Shown here: positions 38,981-46,683 of the stretch, one piece after another
Layout of the letters: each line of letters opens with the position of its first letter
Numbering within the stretch: the stretch's first letter is position 1
Virus record (IMG/VR): IMGVR_UViG_3300023174_004605
Coordinates: 31,737 to 95,736 of that record
DNA: 64,000 nt
Direction: 5' to 3' (one strand)
From: a virus
Program-made: the position numbers and the translations under genes
The notes under the pieces: model-generated
What the model saw: only the letters and a program-made list of their open reading frames with translations
Database searches by the model: none
What the model was told of the DNA's origin: nothing

Positions 38981-40073
38981 ATTCGTGATTTCGTAAAATG
39001 TTATCTACTGCAAATGATTTAAAAGGCAATAGATCAAATACCTTTGCACCTCGTAGGTTATCTAATAATAGTATATGTGATATAGTTTGTTGAATTAAAT
39101 ATTGATTAATATTGCTATTGATTAAATTTTTAACATGCAACAGTAAGTCTAGGTCAACATCATATCTAGATTCGATATTGTTAATTTTGTCTAGTGCCAA
39201 GGATTTTAGCTTGTCAGGAATTACATCTAATGCCAGATAATCTGGACCGGTCAATATAATTGGCTGAACCATGATATTGTTAGACCAAGCATACTCATAT
39301 AATTCATCGATAAACCAAATATTTAAAATACTCAATACCGGAGACAGAGTAATATTGATATTTGAATCTTGAAAGATTTCTAATAGCTGAGCAAGATTTG
39401 ATTTTATTTTATCCCAGCTAGTTCCAGATCTAATATATTCTAATGGCTTGCCAACAGCGTCAATACTACACTGTATATCAACTTTTTTAAACTTTGTCCA
39501 TATGTCAATAATATTTTTATCTTTGTATTTTATTGTAGTTAAATTGGTATTATACATTAAAGATATATCAGAAGACCGGCCAGTATCAATTAGTTTTTCA
39601 AGCAAAGTCCAATGGTCTGCGCTAATCAGTGGCTCACCCCCAGTAAAATACATCCATTGTAACGAGTCTGTAATTAGTATATCGGTGTAGTTTTCCAAAG
39701 ATTGATGTTCTATCACTGGCAGTCTACCAAGTTCCTCGGCCCATTGATTACTAAAATGCGGGCCACAGTATCTACATTTTAAATTACATAGATTGGTATT
39801 TCTGATATCCACAAATTGTAAACCAACAGCCGATGTTTTTAATTGATCAAACATCATGCGATAACTGTTTAATCCATTATGCTCATTGACCATACACTTG
39901 TTACATGGGTGTGTAGGAGAAATCTCTACGTTTTTCAAATCTGCAAATCTGTTAGTATTGGATAATTCAGTAATAGGCTTCAAATATCCTGCATCAATTT
40001 GACAGCATGGTCCTATTTTTCCGTTAGGAAAAACAGTAACACCATGATCAAAAGCCGCACAGGTCCATGCCAT
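38973..40073 (-). CDS. Radical SAM protein 7, 366 aa
   Basis: Shortest member, with PNGKIGPCCQIDAGY at the N-terminus, HPCNKCMVNEHNG (C57, C60), CNLKCRYC (C96, C100, C103) and MYFTGGEPLISADHW. AT-richer than the flanking genes, as is protein 1, which hints at separate acquisition. Confidence 0.9.
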   Translation of the reverse strand: MAWTCAAFDHGVTVFPNGKIGPCCQIDAGYLKPITELSNTNRFADLKNVEISPTHPCNKCMVNEHNGLNSYRMMFDQLKTSAVGLQFVDIRNTNLCNLKCRYCGPHFSNQWAEELGRLPVIEHQSLENYTDILITDSLQWMYFTGGEPLISADHWTLLEKLIDTGRSSDISLMYNTNLTTIKYKDKNIIDIWTKFKKVDIQCSIDAVGKPLEYIRSGTSWDKIKSNLAQLLEIFQDSNINITLSPVLSILNIWFIDELYEYAWSNNIMVQPIILTGPDYLALDVIPDKLKSLALDKINNIESRYDVDLDLLLHVKNLINSNINQYLIQQTISHILLLDNLRGAKVFDLLPFKSFAVDNILRNHEYE

Positions 40074-40074
40074 A

Positions 40075-41004
40075 CTACCAACCTTCTTGCTGTCGTATTA
40101 CATCAATCTCTCGTATCATTACACCGCGATTGTGCCAATTTGATCTATAATGTTGTTTGAAAAAAGCACTGGCCTGTTCATCCATCATGGTGATTGGTAA
40201 ATCCAATTGTGTGACAAGATCTTCGGCCACACGACCTGCTACAGTTTCAGGATCATGATCTTTTACAGTGTCCCAAAGTTTTTGTAATTCTGCAAAATCC
40301 TGCACCACTCGATGATCCCACTGTGGAGTTATCATGGTCATGTAAGTACCCATCCTGGCCCCGGCTATGGCCCAGATACCATGCTCTGCATCTCTACCCA
40401 CATTGTGCCATATGGTCAAGTGATCTAAATTGCGTTGATGCACTCGTTCGCGAAAAGCAGACACCGTAGGTCTGGCTCCATAATTCAAGCACATCTTTAC
40501 GCCTTCTCTAAATCCGGCACGCCAGGCATGAAAGGCACTGCCATTGGGGTAAGTGGTTGAATAACAGTCGTACATGGGCCAATATAATGGATGAAAACAG
40601 AATTCCACCTCGGTTTCGGTAGTTCCTTCTGTAGCCTCATGTGTGCGCATGTTGCGTACATGGGTACGTGTCCATGAACTGATTCCGCCATTGCCATACA
40701 TGAGTCCATTGACGTGATTTCTTGCTCGCCAACGGAACACAGCGGTTTCCCATTCACCGTCAGGTAATTGTAGGGTTAAGTTAAAAAACCTTTCATCGGG
40801 TATGTTGTCACCATCAATTAATATGAAACGTTCTGTGTCGCTGGCCTCACCGGCGGCTTTGTGAGCAGCATCCGATCCCTTGACACCATCCACCCGACGG
40901 GCCCAGGGAATCATGTTCTTGAGTCGCACCCAGAATTCCTCTTTCTGTGGCTCATCATAGGTCAAATAAATGCAATCTAAATCTGCTATGTCAACTTGCT
41001 TCAT
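40075..41004 (-). CDS. GT-A-type glycosyltransferase-like protein, 309 aa
   Basis: ATG 41004 (MKQVDIADLDCIYLTYDEP) preferred to one at 41022 because GAGGAAG precedes it, though closely spaced, and the overlap is smaller. RFILIDGDNIPDERFF supplies a DxD-like metal site, and PWARRVDGVKGSDAAHKAA precedes it. HAWRAGFREGVKM is shared with the 23084 gene, its longer paralogue. Likely transfers a sugar from a nucleotide donor. Confidence 0.7.
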   Translation of the reverse strand: MKQVDIADLDCIYLTYDEPQKEEFWVRLKNMIPWARRVDGVKGSDAAHKAAGEASDTERFILIDGDNIPDERFFNLTLQLPDGEWETAVFRWRARNHVNGLMYGNGGISSWTRTHVRNMRTHEATEGTTETEVEFCFHPLYWPMYDCYSTTYPNGSAFHAWRAGFREGVKMCLNYGARPTVSAFRERVHQRNLDHLTIWHNVGRDAEHGIWAIAGARMGTYMTMITPQWDHRVVQDFAELQKLWDTVKDHDPETVAGRVAEDLVTQLDLPITMMDEQASAFFKQHYRSNWHNRGVMIREIDVIRQQEGW

Positions 41005-41344
41005 CTTCCTCGGGTTCCTCATGTTTTATGGCCCATTTTTTACTGGGCAACTGATCTGCAACAATCACACACACATCTTTTGGATCACAGGCTTGACCTT
41101 GCTCGGCTGGCACTAGTTTTTTTCCATACAAAACTTTGATGCGTTTGATTTTGCCTTCGACAATTCGTATGTGTTTGGGACTTTCTAGGTATGTTTGTCG
41201 GTCAATAACAACATAATTACCTTCTACCTGTTCGGTACTGTAAAATAAGGGCCACCCTTGAGCATCATAATAGAGCCGATATTCGATGTCAACCTGATCC
41301 GTGCGTTGATTTAACCATATCTCTAAAAACTCTTGTTCAGTCAT
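40991..41344 (-). CDS. Conserved phage hypothetical protein, 117 aa
   Basis: Several in-frame ATGs occur (41353, 41347, 41344); 41344 (MTEQEFLEIW) gives a natural start overlapping the upstream stop by 8 bp. It contains YRLYYDAQGWPLFYS, YVVIDRQTYLES and CDPKDVCVIV. I associate this protein type with T4-like phages; function unknown. Confidence 0.65.
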   Translation of the reverse strand: MTEQEFLEIWLNQRTDQVDIEYRLYYDAQGWPLFYSTEQVEGNYVVIDRQTYLESPKHIRIVEGKIKRIKVLYGKKLVPAEQGQACDPKDVCVIVADQLPSKKWAIKHEEPEEDEAS

Positions 41345-41609
41345 CATGGTCATTGGGTTTTCTTTGATCAGCACGTATCTGCCCCTCAAAACTTTTTTCC
41401 TGTATGGTTTTTTCTTTCCAGGTGCGTCGGGGGTTTGTGCAAAGCAAACAATTTGGACGGCCACAATTCATGGCATGATGTTTGGCATATCTATGATATT
41501 CTTTTAAAGTAATACCATGAGCTCGGGCTATTCTGACTTGTCGTAATTCTGCATCTCGTGTTCTACTGATGCGTCTACTGTGTTTGATACGTTGAGAATC
41601 ATCACTCAT
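41337..41609 (-). CDS. Small Cys-motif phage protein, 90 aa
   Basis: ATG 41609 overlaps the previous stop (ATGA). The basic protein has NCGRPNCLLCTNPRRTW, a C-x4-C-x2-C arrangement that could bind zinc with the nearby His residues, then KTIQEKSFEGQIRADQ. Similar small proteins occur in T4-like phages to my knowledge; role unknown. Confidence 0.65.
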   Translation of the reverse strand: MSDDSQRIKHSRRISRTRDAELRQVRIARAHGITLKEYHRYAKHHAMNCGRPNCLLCTNPRRTWKEKTIQEKSFEGQIRADQRKPNDHDD

Positions 41610-42346
41610 GTTGCTCTCCAATCCTTGATGTGATAGTGAAAAAAACCCGACTGTGCCACAGTCTGCACACGCAAGCCAGGATCTGTGTTTTCCCAGACCA
41701 GTTCTTTGGTCCAGTCAGATGTTTGCGTGGGAATGATTGACTGTTTCATGTGTGTAACTGATGGTCCTAGGCCCACTGGCAGGGTCACTCGTTCTGGTCC
41801 CATGATTACTGCTACCATGGCATAGACCACGTCAGTGCTGGGCGTTTCATCGGGGAATTTTAAAAGACATTTGAATTGGTCCCAGTTTTCAAATATTTCC
41901 CGCACCCGCGAAAAAAATTCTTGTGCCGTGGCACTGAGACGCCAGTAGGTTATGGCATTGTAAACGTCGGGCAGTTGATTGTTGTCAAACAACTGTCGGT
42001 ATTTTCTTGATGTGGCGGGTTGGTTGTAAAAATTTCTGCAACCTTGGCTGATAACGACATCGCGGCGTTCAAACAAGGTCCACCAATGATCAACAGGACT
42101 GGTTACCAACATGTCGGCTTCCAGTTTGATGGTTTGCCGGTAAGGGCTGGCTTCAAAACACTGCCAATCGTTGGCCCATCCACCCTGATCACCGTGTGGT
42201 AACATTTCTTTTGTGAGTATGGTTATGTTGGCGTCGGGGTGATATTGACGCAGGCTATCAGCCAACTGTTCGGCACAGGCCACAAAATCGACCTGCCCTG
42301 AATTTATGGCCGGTATGACATAGCCGCGTTCAGCTGTTACCGGCAA
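41606..42346 (-). CDS. Glycosyltransferase-like protein (GT8-like), 246 aa
   Basis: TTG start at 42346 with GGAG seven bases upstream; no in-frame ATG exists near the junction. Residues around 73-80 (IKLEADMLV) supply an E-A-D version of the DxD metal motif after a Rossmann-like start, as in GT8-type enzymes. Paralogous in layout to the next gene upstream (VLDADYVV). Confidence 0.65.
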   Translation of the reverse strand: MPVTAERGYVIPAINSGQVDFVACAEQLADSLRQYHPDANITILTKEMLPHGDQGGWANDWQCFEASPYRQTIKLEADMLVTSPVDHWWTLFERRDVVISQGCRNFYNQPATSRKYRQLFDNNQLPDVYNAITYWRLSATAQEFFSRVREIFENWDQFKCLLKFPDETPSTDVVYAMVAVIMGPERVTLPVGLGPSVTHMKQSIIPTQTSDWTKELVWENTDPGLRVQTVAQSGFFHYHIKDWRAT

Positions 42347-43136
42347 TTATGGTCTCCAAGGCCTGTTTGCCCATGGCATGGAAATCTTGTTTTAAATACA
42401 TCCATTTGTTTTTTGATTCTGCAGTTTCATAAGTGATTTTGTATGTATCTTGATCAATCTGTTCCAGTTTGGTTTCCGGAGTAACTGTGACCAGACTCCA
42501 GGGTATGTGTGGCGATGACAGCGTGTGTCCATCCACTAGATTTTGGGCTATACTCATTGAGTAATCGTTGCGATAACTGTTTTCTCCAATGTGATAAAGA
42601 TGTCGATAGTGATCCCAGTTGTCACGTATCATCTGCATGGTATCAAATATGAATTGGGCTTTTTTACTGCGTTGGAAACACATGACCGTGGCCCAGCTCA
42701 TGGGCATGCGATACATGCCAAACCAGTTGTTGTCATAGAATGCCCCTTGGCCGGACACATCGTGGGCCCACCGATGGGCCAAAAAATCTTGGTTGGCACC
42801 GAACAAACAGGCCAATTGATCAGAGGCAACCACATAGTCCGCATCCAAGACCAAGGTATGGTCCCAGGGCGACAATTCATAAGCATTGGCTCGATTGGTG
42901 TTGTGCCACACTGCTACTTTTTTGTAGTCTTTGAAATAGCGTGGACGGCTTGAGCTGGGCAGATCTACCAGCACCACCCGATCAAAATTTGGATTGTCAG
43001 ATGCATCGGTCCTGTTGGTTACCACACACACAGGCAAATCAAGATGTCGATGTATGCGCTGGGCCGACCAAGCGGCCATGCTCAAATAGTCCACATGCTC
43101 GTTGTTGAAAGCAAATATTAAAACTCCACGAGTCAT
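42330..43136 (-). CDS. Glycosyltransferase-like protein (GT8-like), 268 aa
   Basis: Begins MTRGVLIFAFNNEHVDYL and has HTLVLDADYVVASDQL with a D-A-D metal motif near residue 98, followed by a conserved MCFQRSKKAQFIF region. Expected GT-A fold with cytoplasmic location. Coupled to genes on both sides by short overlaps. Confidence 0.7.
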   Translation of the reverse strand: MTRGVLIFAFNNEHVDYLSMAAWSAQRIHRHLDLPVCVVTNRTDASDNPNFDRVVLVDLPSSSRPRYFKDYKKVAVWHNTNRANAYELSPWDHTLVLDADYVVASDQLACLFGANQDFLAHRWAHDVSGQGAFYDNNWFGMYRMPMSWATVMCFQRSKKAQFIFDTMQMIRDNWDHYRHLYHIGENSYRNDYSMSIAQNLVDGHTLSSPHIPWSLVTVTPETKLEQIDQDTYKITYETAESKNKWMYLKQDFHAMGKQALETIIAGNS

Positions 43137-43435
43137 CTATTTTTGTTCATTTCCTGATATTCTACCAACCAGGCATTGAGTTGTTCTTGCCAGCGTTGTA
43201 GCACTTGTTCATAAAATTCTTCAGCATTGACTTGCACAGGTGTTTCATACAGGTCCAAAATAACCACAGGGCCTGTACAACATTTCAACAAGGTCAATAA
43301 TTCTGGACCAGCCTGCCACATACCGCCAGCATGGGCAAAAACAAATTTGGCTTGATATTTTTCTTTCAGTACCTGGCGGGCTTGGTGATGATCAAAACGG
43401 GCACGGCTGTGGGAGATGAGTTCGTTGGTATCCAT
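43133..43435 (-). CDS. Conserved phage hypothetical protein, 100 aa
   Basis: ATG 43435 (MDTNELISHSRARFDHH) is chosen because TATAAT lies exactly six bases upstream; an in-frame start at 43453 would lie upstream of the predicted transcript. Helical N- and C-termini flank a core KFVFAHAGGMWQAGPEL. I associate it with T4-like phages. It leads the 40-43 kb minus-strand unit. Confidence 0.65.
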   Translation of the reverse strand: MDTNELISHSRARFDHHQARQVLKEKYQAKFVFAHAGGMWQAGPELLTLLKCCTGPVVILDLYETPVQVNAEEFYEQVLQRWQEQLNAWLVEYQEMNKNR

Positions 43436-43441
43436 GTAGAT

Positions 43442-43470
43442 ATTATACAGCAAAAACTACGTAAGGTAAA
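43442..43470 (-). promoter_or_regulatory. Sigma70-type promoter with TATAAT six bases before ATG (minus strand)
   Basis: Reading the minus strand: TTTACC (43470-43465), 17-base spacer, TATAAT (43447-43442), then ATCTAC and the ATG at 43435. It predicts a leaderless mRNA. Confidence 0.65.
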
Positions 43471-43489
43471 GGGGCCGAAGCCCCTTTTT
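43471..43489 (-). terminator. Rho-independent terminator for the virion gene at 43507
   Basis: On the minus strand AAAAAGGGGC, loop TTCG, then GCCCCTTT. The -35 box of the next minus-strand promoter overlaps its T-run. Confidence 0.8.
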
Positions 43490-43506
43490 GAGCAAATTAA
43501 GTTGCT

Positions 43507-44490
43507 CTAACTGTAAGGTGTTGCACTAACTGTGCTGGCCACTGTGGGTGCACCCCAGGTGTTGGTCAAGAAAGATGTAGATGGTGGGAAATAGGTCACA
43601 ACCGTAGTCGGAGCTGTTCCAAAAGTGATACCTGTCGTAGCAGTTCCGCCTGATATGCTTCGGCTACTTCCAGATGTGCTCCGTGCTGCCGAGAACCAGT
43701 TTGTGGTAAAGGTCAATACTGTGGCCGAGGTTTTGTTAACAATGACTTCAACATAGTTGGTGGTATAGGTATAGGCTGTGTCAAATTGTTTGTAGATTGT
43801 GACTGGCACGCCGGTAGACAGTTGATTGAATCCTGTGCCAGTGGCCAAAGTGGATGGTGTTCCTGTGCCACCAATGACCGTGGTTCCTGTGTATGACGTT
43901 CCTGCTATGGTCTTGCTGGACGCATCTGAAGAAAAATACACATCGCCACAAACGGTGTTGACTAGATTGTTCCATTCTGCGTCGGCATCATTGCCGGTGC
44001 TGGTCTTGCTGAATTCGGTCTTGATCAAGCCGCCGGCGCCAAAGAAGTTGGTGCAGGCCGTGGCATTGGCAAAAGTAATTGTGTCTGTGAAGGTTATGGT
44101 CCAGTTGGTGTTGGTATCTCCAACCTTGCTGGTCTGGCTAGCAGTTCCGGTCCATCCTGTGAATTGTGCTCCACTGCCTGCTGCAAAAAAGCGTCGGGTA
44201 TAACAACTGCCAATGTCGGTGTTGACATTGTTCAATATGGTGATGGTATTACCAGCACTTGGGCTGGTCCTACTAGTAATCGTAGTATTCTGATGGCTGG
44301 CCATGGTAGAAATGGTCGAATTCAATGTGGCCCATTGTGTGGCAGTGACTGTTCCGCCAGCGCTGACCGTGCTCAAGGCAGTTTGGCCGTAAGTGCTGTT
44401 CCAAGTTGCATTGATGTTTGCGTTTGAGGTAGTGCTTACAAAACCATTGTAGTCTGTTGCTTGTATTAGTCCGCCAACTGAATATGTCAT
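43507..44490 (-). CDS. Virion (tail or head-decoration) protein, 327 aa
   Basis: Begins MTYSVGGLIQATDYNGF and is strongly enriched in Thr, Ser, Gly and Asn with few charged residues, typical of beta-rich phage virion proteins. Similar openings are known to me from T4-like phages of aquatic bacteria. It contains two Cys pairs but no enzymatic motif. AAGGGA precedes the ATG. It ends at a terminator. Confidence 0.7.
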   Translation of the reverse strand: MTYSVGGLIQATDYNGFVSTTSNANINATWNSTYGQTALSTVSAGGTVTATQWATLNSTISTMASHQNTTITSRTSPSAGNTITILNNVNTDIGSCYTRRFFAAGSGAQFTGWTGTASQTSKVGDTNTNWTITFTDTITFANATACTNFFGAGGLIKTEFSKTSTGNDADAEWNNLVNTVCGDVYFSSDASSKTIAGTSYTGTTVIGGTGTPSTLATGTGFNQLSTGVPVTIYKQFDTAYTYTTNYVEVIVNKTSATVLTFTTNWFSAARSTSGSSRSISGGTATTGITFGTAPTTVVTYFPPSTSFLTNTWGAPTVASTVSATPYS

Positions 44491-44569
44491 TTTACTTTTT
44501 TTCCCTTTGTATTAGTTGATCAATTTCAACGCAATTATTTTGTAATCGCTGGGTTATTTTAACCTTTAT

Positions 44570-45856
44570 CTATTTAATTGTTACTATGGCCTCAACAGTG
44601 CCTTCACTGTGATCCAATTTGTCACGCAGGGCGCGGCCTATCACGTTGAACGCTGTGGCCTCGCCAGTTCGTGCTGCCCGGGCCTGCCCGTTGCCGGCAC
44701 TGACTAATCTGTCTCCTTTGAGCACTTGACCGACTACTTTTACAGGAACTCGCCCAGTCATTGCAACTGGAGGGTGTGTTTCATTTGAGCCTGCTTGGCT
44801 GTTCATCAAATATGCTGCTCGTGTACTTATTACACCAAACACATTTTCGCTAAGATCGCTTGTGACTTGTGTGATTTCTGCTGATCCGCCCAGTTCAACC
44901 ACGGTACCAGGAGCATAGGCCGAATCTGCTTCAAAGCGTTCTGCTACGTCGGCATAGTTGGCGTTGATCTGGTTGCCCGAGATAGTGCCGTCGGCGCCAT
45001 TGATGGTCATCACTGTGGTAGGTGTTCCTGCCACATTGGCGCGGAACAAGAGGTCACCGTTGGTTTGGGTATTACTGAGTGTTACATCAGATCCTGCTAC
45101 TGTGACAGCAAAGTCGCCATCGGCTCCTACTGCTAGGCCTGAGTCACTGGTAGTGGTCAATTTGCCTGTGGTGGTAGCAGCCGCATCGGCTCGCATGAAA
45201 CTGAGATATCCCAATTCAAGTACACCAAGCGTGGCAGCATTGGTGATTGAGCCCTGGAACACATAGGATGCACTGGCTGTGCTGAGTGATAAACCAGGTT
45301 TGATGGTGGCAAATCCTGTGATAGGTGTCTGAGGAGTAAATGTTGTGGTGTATTGGCTCAAGATGCCCATCAATGTACCGCCCGACCAAAGTTCCAGGAT
45401 GGTGCGGTCAGTGTTGGTGTTGTCTTTGATAGTCACAGGAATAGCACCTGTGGTTCCTTGGCCGGCGCTGAACGCAGGTCCTACCAATAACCAATCGGTT
45501 CCGGTATAGACTTTGAGTTGTTCATTTGTGGTGTCGTACCATAGATCACCAACCACATTGCTTGTGGGTGCTGTGCCACTGGCCGTGGCCGAACTGATGG
45601 TTTTCCAAACCGTACCATTCCATACATTCATTACGGCATTGCCACTGTCCCACCAAAGTTGTCCAACCAGCGGAGTGCTGGGGGCTGTGGTATTAGAACT
45701 ATTTTCTAACAAGTGAACAAAGTTTTCGTCCAAATAGATACCATAACCAGCATAATTTTTGCCTGGCAAGGCCATGCTACTAGCGGTAGTATTAAGAGTA
45801 CCGTCTGCAATGGTAGTTAATACAGCACCATCGGTTAAGTTAATTACATATGCCAT
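44570..45856 (-). CDS. Tail-fibre-like virion protein with C-terminal processing-type domain, 428 aa
   Basis: The N-terminal part has repeats of GQLWWDS-x-MNVWNGTVWK and GDLWYDTTNEQLKVYTG. The middle is beta-rich (GDFAVTVAGSDVTLSN). Near residue 305 NYADVAERFEADSAYAPG begins a C-terminal domain that resembles phage tail intramolecular-chaperone or auto-processing regions. A TATAAATA late promoter and AGGACGGAG precede the ATG. Confidence 0.75.
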   Translation of the reverse strand: MAYVINLTDGAVLTTIADGTLNTTASSMALPGKNYAGYGIYLDENFVHLLENSSNTTAPSTPLVGQLWWDSGNAVMNVWNGTVWKTISSATASGTAPTSNVVGDLWYDTTNEQLKVYTGTDWLLVGPAFSAGQGTTGAIPVTIKDNTNTDRTILELWSGGTLMGILSQYTTTFTPQTPITGFATIKPGLSLSTASASYVFQGSITNAATLGVLELGYLSFMRADAAATTTGKLTTTSDSGLAVGADGDFAVTVAGSDVTLSNTQTNGDLLFRANVAGTPTTVMTINGADGTISGNQINANYADVAERFEADSAYAPGTVVELGGSAEITQVTSDLSENVFGVISTRAAYLMNSQAGSNETHPPVAMTGRVPVKVVGQVLKGDRLVSAGNGQARAARTGEATAFNVIGRALRDKLDHSEGTVEAIVTIK

Positions 45857-45878
45857 TTGTTTTACTCCGTCCTATTGT

Positions 45879-45886
45879 TATTTATA
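45879..45886 (-). promoter_or_regulatory. T4-type late promoter octamer TATAAATA (minus strand)
   Basis: Exact octamer about 22 bases upstream of the tail-fibre-like gene ATG at 45856. It fits late transcription of a virion gene. Confidence 0.75.
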
Positions 45887-45906
45887 CAACCTTAATATAG
45901 TCATAT

Positions 45907-46524
45907 TTATGCAGCACTTAAATTGGTCAATGTTTGGATGCGCAGGGTGTAATCAATCTGTATCTGGCGATTCAGACTTTTCTGCACAGGGTGGAAAATC
46001 ACATGCGTGATCAAGCGCAGATCGGTGGCGCTGCCGTTCCAGCATTTTAGCCCTAGTTCATCAAACACATATTCACCATTGAAATTGGTGCTGTTGTCAA
46101 AGGCCTGTTGTCCTGGGGGCTCACCGTAGTCCAACAAACAGGTCACTAGTATATCTGTGTAAACTTTCCCAGCGGTGTGGATCACTGTCATGTAGTTGTT
46201 GACCGGATCCTGATTGGCGGCACTGTTGTCATCTACTACCTTGGCATAAGTTTCATTGTATAAGTCAGCGTTTTGGCCTGTGACGTTGGGTGGTAGATAA
46301 GTGATGATTCCAGTAGGATCCACTGAACTTCCGCCATTGCCAAATGCCATTTCATAGATCCAGCCACCGCCTTGTGCTGATGTGCGATTGCTCAAGGTCT
46401 GCGCCATGGCTATGCTGATGTTTTCATAGTGTATGGCGTTCTTTTTGTCAACCAGCACTGTGCCCGTGTTGGGATCGGTTATCTTGACAAAGCCTTCGAT
46501 TTTACACAAACCGGGTTGAATCAT
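45907..46524 (-). CDS. Virion-associated hypothetical protein, 205 aa
   Basis: Begins with KIEGFVKITDPNTGTVLVDK, then NAIHYENISIAMAQTLSNRT. The central part has GNGGSSVDPTGIITYLPPN, and the end has HVIFHPVQKSLNRQIQIDYT. No enzymatic motif; its location among tail genes suggests a structural role. Its N-terminal 20 residues are echoed by the adjacent 48-aa gene. Confidence 0.7.
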   Translation of the reverse strand: MIQPGLCKIEGFVKITDPNTGTVLVDKKNAIHYENISIAMAQTLSNRTSAQGGGWIYEMAFGNGGSSVDPTGIITYLPPNVTGQNADLYNETYAKVVDDNSAANQDPVNNYMTVIHTAGKVYTDILVTCLLDYGEPPGQQAFDNSTNFNGEYVFDELGLKCWNGSATDLRLITHVIFHPVQKSLNRQIQIDYTLRIQTLTNLSAA

Positions 46525-46667
46525 GCTCGTTTCTCCACAAATATCTCTCGTGTTTTTGGATCAAATATCTTGACAAACCCTTCCACGCTGATACTACCGG
46601 TTTCGTTGGGCCGTTTTGATCCTGGCTTGGGTTCCGGCGTTTTTGGTTGGGTGTTTGTCTGCATCAT
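46521..46667 (-). CDS. Small protein duplicating the next gene's N-terminal motif, 48 aa
   Basis: Two in-frame ATGs (46667 and 46664); its TGA overlaps the next ATG. It encodes a Pro/Lys/Thr-rich leader and then ISVEGFVKIFDPKTREIFVE. That segment matches EGFVKITDPNTGTVLVD of the following gene, so it is a partial duplicate or an independent minimal version of that domain. Confidence 0.65.
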   Translation of the reverse strand: MMQTNTQPKTPEPKPGSKRPNETGSISVEGFVKIFDPKTREIFVEKRA

Positions 46668-46683
46668 AGATTATTTACCTAGC

